Part shown: in pieces, positions 1-7,707 of the stretch
Numbering within the stretch: position 1 is the first letter of the stretch
Layout: the number at the start of each line of letters is the position of its first letter
IMG/VR virus record: IMGVR_UViG_3300045286_000034
Span: 1-22,254 of that record
Length of the DNA stretch: 22,254 nt
Source of the DNA: a virus
Strand: one strand, 5' to 3'
Position numbers and translations under genes: made by a program
The notes under the pieces: model-generated
What the model was told of the DNA's origin: nothing
The model's database searches: none
The model's input: the letters and a program-made list of their open reading frames with translations, nothing else

Positions 1-1808
1 AGCGCCTTGCCGAGTGCGGTCTTGCTCTGCTGGCACCAAGCGCCGACCGCATTGACGACCGACTTCGCGCGCACGCGCACGAGGTAGGACACATCTTCCT
101 GAACCGGCGGCGTCGCGTAGGTGAGATCGGTCGTCGTGCCGGAATCGATCAGCACCGCTCCGACCCACGTCTCGACCTCGTAGTGCAGCAACCACATATA
201 GCTCGCTGGCGTGGGCGTGATCGTGGCGCGCAGGCGCGATGAATACAGGCCGTTCTCGAGTTGGTAAACCTCCTCGTCGAGCGCGATGCTCACGCTCGGC
301 GGCGTCACCGGATCGTCGAAGGTTGTGTCGACGTAGGTGGGCGCTGTCTGAACGACGGTGCTGTAGTTCGCGTCGTCGTACTCGGTCAGGTCGTATTGCC
401 AGATGCCATCGCTTACCGCGCCTGGTGGCGAGCCGATCCGCATGTACTTGGCGTCGAGTCCGCCGGGATACGTCACCGAGATCACATCGCCGATCTGGTG
501 CTTGATGCCGGAGTCGAAGACGCCGAGAGTGAACGTGAGATCGTTGTTCAGTTTGTTCAGCCGCTCGATCGCCTCGCGGTACGCCTGCGAATAGCGCGTG
601 ATCCCCGGAAGCTGCACGGACGAAACGCGCCGCGGCAACGTGCCGTTGGTGACGCCATCAAGTTGCTTGCGGGCGACCCCTTCACGGTTCGGGATCGAAC
701 TTGTGTCCGTGTAGCGGATTTCCATCACGGTCGGGATGTTGCCGAGATCCGCTTTCTTCCTCGGCGAGATCGAGGCGATCGTTCCGTCCGCGTGCGCGTA
801 CGAGGCGCAGGGCGATGCCACCCCGTCCACCAGCAGCTTGAACTGGTTACCGTCAGGAATGACGAAGCACCCGGCATACGTGCGCAGCGTCTCGACGATC
901 TCTTTGACAAGGGCAGGCTCGCGGAAGGCGATGCTCAGTTTCCGCCGCGTCTCTGCCGGACTGCCGATCTGTGCATCGCACGCATCCGCTGCTGTTGCCA
1001 GAGACGTTGAATCAACCGGGATGCCAAGACCGTAAGTAGTGTTAGAGAGAAAATCTGCGAGACATAGCGCCGGGTTGTCCGACCAACGAGTCCCCGGAGT
1101 TCCGCGAGGGTCATAGACGAGGCGTCCTTTCACTCTGGCGGTGATGTCGATCATGCCGTTGAAGTCAGCGGCGGGGATCTTCACGACCGAGTATGCGTAC
1201 CCGTTCAACGTGTCGTTGTAATCGACTGCCGGTGACTGGGCGGCGAACGCGGCTTCGAGCGTTGGATCGACCGTGTTCTGAGATCCGGTGTAGTTCGTGT
1301 ATCTGCCCGCGACTGCAGGCTTCGCATTCACGTACAGGTCGTTGACCGAATCAAGCGCGTAGCCCCAAAGGATCTGCACGACGATCCACTGCTGATACGG
1401 CAGGAAGTTCAGCAGCAGTCCGCCGACTCGAGGCTCGCCATAGTGAAACGGGATCGCCGAACCTTCACCCGCGAGCGTCAGTTGCCGATCGGTCGGCGTC
1501 TCGGCGACGTTGTTGATCGTCGCCGCCGAGGCGACGGTCGTGCTCTTGTAGACGGTGGGCGGCAGCAGCGGGTGAGAAATCTGGTAGTTGACATAGTCCC
1601 GAGTCATGTCATCGAGCCACGTCTGCGCGGTGGCGATGTCGAAACTCGCGTCACTCTGCGTCGCCAGCCATTCATTCCCGACGCTGTATGCCGCCTCGAT
1701 GTTGGTGACCGACGCGGCGTCCCCGCGCGCCTTCACCGCCTCAAGTGCGTTCTGGTACAGATCGTCGAGCGCCGCCTTCGCGCTCGCCAGATCGGTGACT
1801 ACCGTCAC
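1..1808 (-). CDS. Tail tip / host-specificity protein, J-like (C-terminus outside window)
   Basis: A frame of 602 codons is open from GTG 1808 to the left edge, so the protein continues beyond the window. The N-terminal 80 residues are helical (SAKAALDDLYQNALEAVKAR; WLATQSDASFDIATAQTWLD). From about residue 220 it follows the lambda J-type tail tip/hub pattern: GMIDITARVKGRLVYDPRGT, RWSDNPALCLADFLSNTTYG (near 240-260), a helical IVETLRTYAGCFVIPDGNQF near 300-325, GVARKQLDGVTNG.L.RRVSS, and QIGDVISVTYPG near 450. The last part in view (LRATITPTPASYMWLLHYEV; DVSYLVRVRAKSVVNAVGAW) looks like fibronectin type III repeats. GTG has GGAGG 4 bases upstream and a GTGA overlap with the preceding stop. 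It probably forms the tail tip that contacts the host receptor. Confidence 0.9.
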   Translation of the reverse strand, partial: MTVVTDLASAKAALDDLYQNALEAVKARGDAASVTNIEAAYSVGNEWLATQSDASFDIATAQTWLDDMTRDYVNYQISHPLLPPTVYKSTTVASAATINNVAETPTDRQLTLAGEGSAIPFHYGEPRVGGLLLNFLPYQQWIVVQILWGYALDSVNDLYVNAKPAVAGRYTNYTGSQNTVDPTLEAAFAAQSPAVDYNDTLNGYAYSVVKIPAADFNGMIDITARVKGRLVYDPRGTPGTRWSDNPALCLADFLSNTTYGLGIPVDSTSLATAADACDAQIGSPAETRRKLSIAFREPALVKEIVETLRTYAGCFVIPDGNQFKLLVDGVASPCASYAHADGTIASISPRKKADLGNIPTVMEIRYTDTSSIPNREGVARKQLDGVTNGTLPRRVSSVQLPGITRYSQAYREAIERLNKLNNDLTFTLGVFDSGIKHQIGDVISVTYPGGLDAKYMRIGSPPGAVSDGIWQYDLTEYDDANYSTVVQTAPTYVDTTFDDPVTPPSVSIALDEEVYQLENGLYSSRLRATITPTPASYMWLLHYEVETWVGAVLIDSGTTTDLTYATPPVQEDVSYLVRVRAKSVVNAVGAWCQQSKTALGKA

Positions 1809-2137
1809 GCTTCCTCCATCTTCACGCGCACGCGCCACATCCCGCCTGGTAGCCACTCTTCCTGCGGTGGGCCGGCGAAGCGCACGACGCGAGTGACGCG
1901 GTCGGACAGATCGGTGAAGTCGATGTCCAGATCCTTGTTGTTGCCATAGAACGTGACATAGTTGTCGCGCTCCGTCTTCGTCATGTAGTGCTCGAGATCG
2001 AACGTCGACTTGTCGTCCGTATACATTCGCCTCGTCTTCAGTTTGCCGTTCGTAGCGCGCACGGAGATGCGTCCGTCCGCCGCGGCGCGCTGCGGTCCGG
2101 CGACCGTGATCAGAGTCGGGTAAGCGGCATTCGCCAT
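1805..2137 (-). CDS. Minor tail protein (distal tail, lambda M-like position)
   Basis: A 110-residue protein between the DUF2163-like gene and the tail-tip gene. It has an N-terminal VAGPQRAAADGRISVRATNG, a centre with TFDLEHYMTKTERDNYVTFY (an 'f..a....f..fy' element common in small tail proteins that contact the tube), and a C-terminal TRVVRFAGPPQEEWLPGGMW ending VRVKMEEA. The RFAGPPQ...PG....V.V element is one I recall from minor tail proteins of many siphoviruses. No membrane or signal segment is present. It starts in a one-base TGATG overlap and ends in a GTGA overlap with the next gene. Its last codons supply GGAGG, the Shine-Dalgarno of the tail-tip gene. Confidence 0.76.
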   Translation of the reverse strand: MANAAYPTLITVAGPQRAAADGRISVRATNGKLKTRRMYTDDKSTFDLEHYMTKTERDNYVTFYGNNKDLDIDFTDLSDRVTRVVRFAGPPQEEWLPGGMWRVRVKMEEA

Positions 2138-2658
2138 CAGTTCCTCTCAACCGTATAGATCGTCTGCCCGATCCTGAAGGTCTTGCCGACCGGGACGACG
2201 GTCGTGAATCCGTTGGCCGGCGTCACGAACTGCCTCGGAGCGTAGACATATTCCTTCGCCGAGCGCACGGTGATCTGCGCCGCGTCCACATCGACGGTCG
2301 CCTCGCCACCAACGCCTGACGCGAGGAAGACCGGGTCGGTCGCGCCGAGCACAGAACCGATCCCGGCATCGAATCCGTATATCTGGATCGCCCGGTCGCT
2401 GATCCCGTAGGTCAGCAGCAGAGATCCGATCACATCGTCGACGTTGCCGATCTTGAGTGTCCCGCTGATCTGCGCCGCATCGACACGAAGGTCACTCACC
2501 ATCACGTTCGCCGACTGCCACACCTGCCCGCTCGGCCATTCGACATCGCCCTGCGTCGAATAGCGGAGCGGCTGATTGAAGGCGATGTAGATCAGGTAGC
2601 CTGGTCGAGTGACCGGTTTGCCCTGCGCCGTGTTCAGCGCATCACTGAGCGTTCTCAT
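2137..2658 (-). CDS. Minor tail protein, tail-tip assembly (DUF2163-like pattern)
   Basis: A 173-residue protein right after the tape measure. It is beta-rich with no cysteine. Recognisable stretches are PGYLIYIAFNQPLRYSTQGD (residues about 20-39), WPSGQVWQSANVMVSDLRVD, GTLKIGNVDDVIGSLLLTYG, RAIQIYGFDAG and EATVDVDAAQITVRSAKEYV. 'R.V.L.tf..p.ry...g.v.w.G..w...gl.v..i......l.i.N.d......l....' is the general pattern of phage tail-tip or hub N-terminal proteins (DUF2163 type), so I assign it to the distal tail with moderate confidence. In lambda the genes at this place are M and L, and this one could fill an L-like role. It starts in an ATGA overlap with the tape measure and overlaps the following gene by one base (TGATG). 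Confidence 0.78.
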   Translation of the reverse strand: MRTLSDALNTAQGKPVTRPGYLIYIAFNQPLRYSTQGDVEWPSGQVWQSANVMVSDLRVDAAQISGTLKIGNVDDVIGSLLLTYGISDRAIQIYGFDAGIGSVLGATDPVFLASGVGGEATVDVDAAQITVRSAKEYVYAPRQFVTPANGFTTVVPVGKTFRIGQTIYTVERN

Positions 2659-5600
2659 GGCGAGTTGACTTCAGCGGGCGGTTGCATGTTGACGATGACA
2701 TTGATCGGGCGATTGGCAACCTGCCCGATAGCATTGGACACGATGGCCCCGATCGCCTCGGCGCTGCGGTTGACGGCGATCACCACCTGATCGATGCCGG
2801 TGCGGACACCCTGAATGCCGGAGTCGATCAGGCCAAGCTGCCCCTGCTCGATCGACTGACCGTTCTGCGTGACGAGAGTCAGGTAGTCAACCGGCGCCGT
2901 GTTCGCCAGCGCATCGAGGTTCGTGTTGTTCTCTTTCAGGTAGTCGGCGATCGACGTGAACGCATCCTCGGTATTCAGCAGCGCGGCGATGGCCGGCGAA
3001 TCCCCGGCGCGCAGCGCGTTCGTCATCAGATCCTTGAACTCGGCCATCGTGTCGAGTCCGGCCGTCTCGATGCCGGCGCCCTGCAGATTGGTGACGATGC
3101 CGCGGGCGGTGATGCCGGCGCGCTCCGGGTCCGAGTAGAAATGCTCGATGTACGAGTTGACCTTGCTGGTGAAACTGCTGATGCCACCGGTCAGTTGCAC
3201 CAGTGCGTCGCGCGCCTCGACCGACATATTCGCGAGGTTGCTGAACGCGCCGCCGATGTACTGAACTGCCCGCGCCGCCTCATACGCGTTGCGCGCCATG
3301 CCCATCGACGCCTTCAGGTCGTCGATCGAGATCGTCACCAGATCGAGGGCGCGAACGAAGTTGACCACGATCGCGTCGGCGTCGACGATCTCGTTGACGC
3401 CATCCATGATCTCGGCGATGGCATCCGCCCGAACCTTCGCCTCTTCCTCGGCTTTTTTCTTGATCTCCGCGGCCGTCGTTTCAGACGCATCGATGACCGC
3501 CGTGAATGCCGGGACCAGTTTCATCAGCGAAACGAACAGGCGTCGATCCGCTTCGTCCGTGAGATTCAGACTGTCGACCACGTCGCGGAACTCTGCCCTA
3601 GTGTCGACCCATCCGAGATTCAGTTCCTCGAGAACGGCGGTGACATCCTTCGTCTGGATGGCGAGCTTTTCCTCGGCCGTATACATGCGGTCGAAGTACG
3701 TGCTGACCGCACTGCCCATCTGACTCAGGCCACCGAAGAGTTCGATCAGCGATGTGCGCGCCTCGACCGTCATGTCCGGCAGTTGCGCGAACACGCCGCC
3801 GAGTTCGGTCAGTGCATCCTCGAGTTCCTTCGCCTGCGACGCGAGCGCAATCATCGCGTCGATATCGTCCTTCGTCGCCGTCGTCAGGTCGACCTTGGCG
3901 AAGAAATCGGCGAACGGTTTGGCGAGATCCGCGCCCTGCAGTCCGGCGATGAACATGCGCTGCAGCGCATCCTCGATCGTTTTCTGCGCATCCTCATTGG
4001 CGACATTCTTGTCGAACGTGTAGTCGACGTTGCCGCCAGTGACGCGGCCGTACACCTGCTCGCCCTTGTTGTCGGGGCTGGCCGAGGTATAGATCGCGAA
4101 CTGCTGTGCGTTCGCCGTCCCGCCCAGTTTCTTGATCGCGTCGGCGATGCTGGTGGTGAGTTTCTTCAGCGGTTCGTCGTACGCAGTTGCGCTCTGCAGG
4201 TTCGGCGCCTCGGTGAACCATCCGCCGAGATTGGTCTGTCCTGCCAGATTCGCGGTCGAGAAATTCTGGATGGCCGGGTGCGACTTGTTCGCGCTGATAA
4301 TCGAGTAGATCGCGTAGGCCGCGGCGATCCACGGCACCGCCTGCCCCATCATCGCGACGACTTCGCCCGCGCCCGTGAGCGTCGGCGCGATCAGGCCGGC
4401 GCCCTCCACACTCATGTTCGACAGCGTCGAAAGGCCGAGCGTCTGTCCAACGCCTGAAAGCGCGAACGTCTCGCCGAGCGTCCCGGCTTTCGTCCATAGG
4501 TTCGCAATGGAACTCAGTCCGGTGATGCCGGAAGATTTCTCTGACGCCGCGGCAGCGCCAGCGGCGCCGAGTCCGACCGCGCCGAGCGCGGTGCCGACGA
4601 TCGACTTCACTACCGGCTCGACCATCAGTTTGATCACCAGCGTCTTGAACGCGTTTTTGATCGAGTCGACGAGGTTCTGCAGGAATCCCTTGCCCTTGTC
4701 GAACCCGCGCATCAGCGCATCGGTCAGCGCATTGCTGATCGACTCACTGACGCGTACCCATTCTTTCTCGACATCCTTGGCTTCCTCGACGGTCTGCTTT
4801 TTCTGGCCGTGCGCCAGTTCCGCGGCATTGAGATCGCGCAGCGCATCGATGCGTTGACGGATCAGCAGCAGATCCTCTTCGGTGGCGCCGCGGGCGAGTT
4901 GATCCGTCGCCCACGATTCCATCCGGTTGATCTCAAGCTGGCGCTCGACGAACAGGAGTTGCGCCTTGGCTTCGGCGTTCAGGCCGAGCACGTTCGTCTC
5001 GTCACGGATCTTGTTCGCCTTTTCCGTGATCTTCGCCGTCTCGGCGGTGTACGCGTCGATGAATTTCTGTTCCTGCTTCAGATACTCGGCCTGGTCCTTC
5101 GCGAGCCGCGCCTGCTGATCGGCCAGATCCTCGGACGCAATGGCCGCATACATCAGAGACAGCACGGCCTGACGCATCCCCTCGGACCATTTGGCGAACG
5201 CCGGATTCTTCAGGATCTCGAGCAGCAACGTCTGCGACTTCGACAGGTCGGCGGACTTCGCCTCACTCTTCGTGAGCAGATCCAGACCTTTCTCGTAGAA
5301 CGATGCCCACTCTTTCGCGGCGGTGCGCTGATCGGCGAACTGGTCGCCGCCCGCGCCCTTTTCCTTGAATTTCTCGCGGATGGCGGCGATCCGTTTCTGG
5401 ATCTCTTCCTCACTCTTGCCGGCCAGTTCACCGAGGCGGCGTGCCTCGGCGATCTCGCGTTCCATCTTCACTTTCTTGCTGAGGTACTGATCCTCATCCT
5501 TGTACCAGCGGTCCATCGCCCGCGTGCGTTCCGCCTGCTCGGCGAGACTGCCGGCGATGCGACTGTTCAGGCGCGCAACCTCCTGCAGTTCCGCCTGCTG

Positions 5601-6902
5601 CTGGCGCAGCGAGTTCAGTGTTGCGTTCGCCGATTCGATTGCGCGTGCGTTGTCGACGCCTGGTCCGAGCCGCTGCAGGTTCGCCACGCGTGATTCCTGC
5701 GCGCGGATCTTGTTCGATATCTCCGACAGAGGATCGCCAGCACGACCGATGCCCATGATCGCGTCGATCACTTCCTTGCTGACATCCTTGATCGCCAGCC
5801 ACGCGCGGCTGACCAGTCCGAGATTCTTGATCATCTCGGGCGTGCGTTCCTCGATCGCCTTCGCGTAGGCGTCCTGCGCCATCCTCGCGGCACCGGTCAT
5901 GTCACCGGTCTGCTCCAATGCGCGGATCTGCTCGTACATCGCGGGCGTGAGGAAGTTCATCGCCTCGTTCAGCTTGATCACCGACTTGAGCGGATCTTTG
6001 CCGAGATCGGCGAATGCCTCGGCCGTCTTGGCGATGGCGGGGCCGCCCGCGCGCTCGAGCTCGATCGCGGCCATCGAGAACCGCTGCAGTTCATCGGCGG
6101 CGACGCGGCCGGTGCGTACGAACACGTCGAGCACATCGGTCGCCTTGCCCTGCGTCGTGCCGATACGGTCCATCGCCGCGGCCATTGCCGTCAGGCGTGG
6201 AACCGTCGTGCCGACCATGTTGCCGCTTTCGAGCAGCGCGAGATTGAGTTGCGTCGTTTCCTCGCGCCCCTTGGCGAAGCCGTAGGCGAGCACGCCGATC
6301 GCGGTGGCGCCGATCGTAAGTGGCGTGATCAGCGACCAGAGCAAGGTGCCCATCGCCTTCGCCGCGGCACCGATGCCGCCGAACATATCCTTGATCTGCC
6401 CGCCTTGCTGCAGGAAGACCATCATCGGCGGCTGGCCCGACGCGAGCGACACGAAGATGTCGGTGAACTGCGCCGGCAGTCCGCGCATCGACGCCTGAAT
6501 CTGCTTGGCGGACAGACCCATGCGGTCCATCGCCTTGCCGGTGCCGATCTGTTGCGCCTCAAGTGCCTTGAGCGCGTTGAGTTCGGCCTGCAGCGGGCCG
6601 ACATCGACGCCCTTGATCTGCGCCAGTTTCTCGTAGTACGCGCTACCCGATTTGCCGAACGCCGCGAACTCCGCAGTGGTCCGCTGGATCTGGTTGCGGA
6701 TCGCGTTCTGCTGCCTGGTGAGTTTCTGCTCGGACGCCGCGCCTTCATCGCCGATTTTCTTGACGCCGACCGCGGCTTCCTGTCCTGCAGCGGCGACCGT
6801 CTCGCCGAGCTTTTGTCCGGCAGATGCGAGTGCGGCGAGTTCCTGCTTGCCCTGCGTCGCATCGACGCCGATCTTCAGATCGACTTCGCGTTCATTAGCC
6901 AT
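2655..6902 (-). CDS. Tail length tape measure protein (lambda GPH-like)
   Basis: A 1415-residue tape measure protein, which sets tail length and later helps DNA pass the envelope. The N-terminus MANEREVDLKIGVDATQGKQ and the segment PPMMVFLQQGGQIKDMFGGI, followed by hydrophobic MGTLLWSLITPLTIGATAIG (from residue 184), match the prophage tape measure family. A long Glu/Lys/Arg/Ala-rich helical region spans about 400-730. A GKGFLQNLVDSIKNAFKTLV block with a Gly/Ala-rich hydrophobic stretch (SIVGTALGAVGLGAAGAAAA) lies near 735-790. The C-terminal third holds an internal duplication (MTVEAR at 1044, MSVEAR at 1226; unit about 182 residues). By the lambda ratio of roughly 0.15 nm per residue, the tail would be near 200 nm; this is an estimate. 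It overlaps the T frame upstream and the next gene (ATGA) downstream. Confidence 0.96.
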   Translation of the reverse strand: MANEREVDLKIGVDATQGKQELAALASAGQKLGETVAAAGQEAAVGVKKIGDEGAASEQKLTRQQNAIRNQIQRTTAEFAAFGKSGSAYYEKLAQIKGVDVGPLQAELNALKALEAQQIGTGKAMDRMGLSAKQIQASMRGLPAQFTDIFVSLASGQPPMMVFLQQGGQIKDMFGGIGAAAKAMGTLLWSLITPLTIGATAIGVLAYGFAKGREETTQLNLALLESGNMVGTTVPRLTAMAAAMDRIGTTQGKATDVLDVFVRTGRVAADELQRFSMAAIELERAGGPAIAKTAEAFADLGKDPLKSVIKLNEAMNFLTPAMYEQIRALEQTGDMTGAARMAQDAYAKAIEERTPEMIKNLGLVSRAWLAIKDVSKEVIDAIMGIGRAGDPLSEISNKIRAQESRVANLQRLGPGVDNARAIESANATLNSLRQQQAELQEVARLNSRIAGSLAEQAERTRAMDRWYKDEDQYLSKKVKMEREIAEARRLGELAGKSEEEIQKRIAAIREKFKEKGAGGDQFADQRTAAKEWASFYEKGLDLLTKSEAKSADLSKSQTLLLEILKNPAFAKWSEGMRQAVLSLMYAAIASEDLADQQARLAKDQAEYLKQEQKFIDAYTAETAKITEKANKIRDETNVLGLNAEAKAQLLFVERQLEINRMESWATDQLARGATEEDLLLIRQRIDALRDLNAAELAHGQKKQTVEEAKDVEKEWVRVSESISNALTDALMRGFDKGKGFLQNLVDSIKNAFKTLVIKLMVEPVVKSIVGTALGAVGLGAAGAAAASEKSSGITGLSSIANLWTKAGTLGETFALSGVGQTLGLSTLSNMSVEGAGLIAPTLTGAGEVVAMMGQAVPWIAAAYAIYSIISANKSHPAIQNFSTANLAGQTNLGGWFTEAPNLQSATAYDEPLKKLTTSIADAIKKLGGTANAQQFAIYTSASPDNKGEQVYGRVTGGNVDYTFDKNVANEDAQKTIEDALQRMFIAGLQGADLAKPFADFFAKVDLTTATKDDIDAMIALASQAKELEDALTELGGVFAQLPDMTVEARTSLIELFGGLSQMGSAVSTYFDRMYTAEEKLAIQTKDVTAVLEELNLGWVDTRAEFRDVVDSLNLTDEADRRLFVSLMKLVPAFTAVIDASETTAAEIKKKAEEEAKVRADAIAEIMDGVNEIVDADAIVVNFVRALDLVTISIDDLKASMGMARNAYEAARAVQYIGGAFSNLANMSVEARDALVQLTGGISSFTSKVNSYIEHFYSDPERAGITARGIVTNLQGAGIETAGLDTMAEFKDLMTNALRAGDSPAIAALLNTEDAFTSIADYLKENNTNLDALANTAPVDYLTLVTQNGQSIEQGQLGLIDSGIQGVRTGIDQVVIAVNRSAEAIGAIVSNAIGQVANRPINVIVNMQPPAEVNSP
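2883..3875 (-). repeat. Internal protein-level duplication in the tape measure
   Basis: Two copies of a roughly 140-residue segment lie about 182 residues apart, at residues about 1010-1145 and 1190-1340. Matching elements are ELGGVFAQLPDMTVEAR with YIGGAFSNLANMSVEAR, LIELFGGLSQMGSAVSTYFD with LVQLTGGISSFTSKVNSYIE, and DTRAEFRDVV with DTMAEFKDLM. The similarity is only at protein level, so the duplication is old. Confidence 0.8.
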
Positions 6903-7604
6903 TGGTCGTTCCGGTCATCGTTTCCATCGCCGCCGTTTCAAGGATCTGGATGTCATCGAGCATCTGTTCCCAGTCGTCGCCCTTCAAGCCTTTCTCATCC
7001 ATCAACCGGAACGCGACGGAATAATCCAGCCCCGAAGGGCCAGAGAATCCAGTCCGCCATTGCGTCCCGAGTCGACAGAACAGACAAACCGCCGCCCAGT
7101 TATCGGGCCAGACCTCCGTTTCCTTGTTCCTGTAAATCTTGCCAAGATCGAATCCACCCGCGGCCGGCGTCTCTTTCTCTTCCTTCGCGTAGAGCGCCGC
7201 CGCCGCGGCTCTCAGTTTCCCACTCGCCCTTCCGAGATCGCGGTGCGGTACGTGTTAATGATCGCCAGCGCCACACCGGGCAGTTCATCGCAAAGCTGCG
7301 CGACGTTCTCGCGGTTGAATTCCGACTCGAGGTTCCATCCCTGCGCGACCTTCAGGATGTAGTCGGCGTTCGTGTCGCGCGTTTTCGACAATGCCTCTTC
7401 CAGCGATGAGGCGATCTCATCCTCGGTGCGCGCGGTCGATGCAACCTTCGCCTCGGCAAAGAGTTCATCGATGAATTTACCGAACTCCGTGCGTGTTCGG
7501 TAAAGGTAGACCATCTCGACCGTGCCCTCTTCGCCCTCGGGGAGCATGACCTTGATGTTGTGCTTGAACGTCTTGGGCCTGTTGCCCAATTTGATCTTCG
7601 GCAT
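6895..7604 (-). CDS. Frameshifted tail assembly chaperone fusion (lambda gpGT equivalent, DUF1799-like T part)
   Basis: This is the -1 frameshift product: about 130 residues from the zero frame joined to 106 residues from the -1 frame, 236 in all. The shift occurs at 7215-7221. The -1 frame is open from the heptamer to TAA at 6895 and has no ATG until MDEKGLKG, in its last third, so it depends on frameshifting. Its translation begins LRAAAAALYAKEEKE and contains VWPDNWAAVCLFCRLGTQWR, GFSGPSGLDYSVAFRLMD and WEQMLDDIQILETAAM. The pattern W.W..V.lF..l.TQWR.G..GP.GLDY is that of DUF1799, the usual T part in lambda-like phages of Gram-negative hosts. Its end overlaps the tape measure start by 8 bases (ATGGCTAA). 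A minority GT product should load chaperones onto the tape measure, as in lambda. Confidence 0.88.
7212..7604 (-). CDS. Tail assembly chaperone (lambda gpG equivalent)
   Basis: A 130-residue protein between the tail tube and tape measure genes, the fixed place of the lambda G-type tail assembly chaperone. It has a short beta-rich N-terminus (MPKIKLGNRPKTFKHNIKVM, then EGTVEMVYLYRTRTEFGKFI) and a helical C-terminal half (DYILKVAQGWNLESEFNREN; VAQLCDELPGVALAIINTYR). 'GWNLESEFN.EN...L....PG....I...Y' is a recognisable chaperone pattern. The start ATG 7604 has only a poor ribosome binding site (AGAAAG). The zero-frame stop TGA follows directly after the slippery heptamer GGGAAAC, so this is the non-shifted product. 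It binds tape measure and tube subunits during assembly and is absent from the mature virion, by analogy with lambda. Confidence 0.9.
   Translation of the reverse strand: MPKIKLGNRPKTFKHNIKVMLPEGEEGTVEMVYLYRTRTEFGKFIDELFAEAKVASTARTEDEIASSLEEALSKTRDTNADYILKVAQGWNLESEFNRENVAQLCDELPGVALAIINTYRTAISEGRVGN
7215..7221 (-). promoter_or_regulatory. -1 programmed frameshift site GGGAAAC
   Basis: In the chaperone frame the minus strand reads G GGA AAC TGA, a canonical X XXY YYZ heptamer placed immediately before the stop codon. Slipping back one base pairs GGG AAA and continues with CTG AGA. A GC-rich segment with an AGAGC/GCTCT pair and the palindrome GCCGCGGC follows within a few bases and may act as stimulator. 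Confidence 0.9.
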
Positions 7605-7618
7605 CTCGGTTCTTTCTA

Positions 7619-7634
7619 GTTATGCAGTTATGCA
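7619..7634. repeat. Tandem 8-base repeat between terminator and chaperone gene
   Basis: The sequence gttatgca occurs twice in tandem. On the minus strand it reads TGCATAACTGCATAAC, just after the terminator and before the chaperone ribosome binding region. CATAAC is 4 of 6 to a -10 box, but no -35 is visible at suitable spacing. It may be an operator-like site or chance. Confidence 0.45.
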
Positions 7635-7640
7635 TGTTTG

Positions 7641-7670
7641 AAAAAGCCCGCACGCATACGGTCGTGCGGG
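7641..7670 (-). terminator. Probable intrinsic terminator after the tail tube gene
   Basis: On the minus strand CCCGCACG and CGTGCGGG form a perfect 8-bp GC-rich stem around an 8-base loop, followed directly by CTTTTTC. This is a good rho-independent terminator arrangement within an otherwise unbroken late operon. It should lower expression of the chaperones, tape measure and tip relative to the tube protein. Read-through or an unseen promoter is needed for the downstream genes. Confidence 0.8.
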
Positions 7671-7675
7671 GTAAA

Positions 7676-7693
7676 GGCCGCGCCCAAGCGGCC
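7676..7693 (-). terminator. Upstream hairpin of a tandem terminator
   Basis: On the minus strand a perfect 6-bp stem GGCCGC/GCGGCC with a six-base loop (TTGGGC) begins 15 bases after the tail tube stop and is followed by TTTA. The U-run is short, so alone it would be weak. It lies six bases ahead of the stronger hairpin at 7641-7670. Confidence 0.5.
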
Positions 7694-7707
7694 AGAGGAG
7701 ACAACTA

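Noticed and set aside
2682-4457. Long plus-strand open frame (591 codons) opposite the tape measure gene
   Set aside because: Its translation is Arg/Asp/His/Val-rich with no recognisable domain and lies entirely antisense to a well-supported gene. Such frames are common opposite GC-rich coding DNA.
6249-7409. Plus-strand open frame (386 codons) crossing the tape measure and chaperone genes
   Set aside because: Antisense to the tape measure start and the G/GT frames, with an Arg/Pro/Ser-rich translation and no domain.
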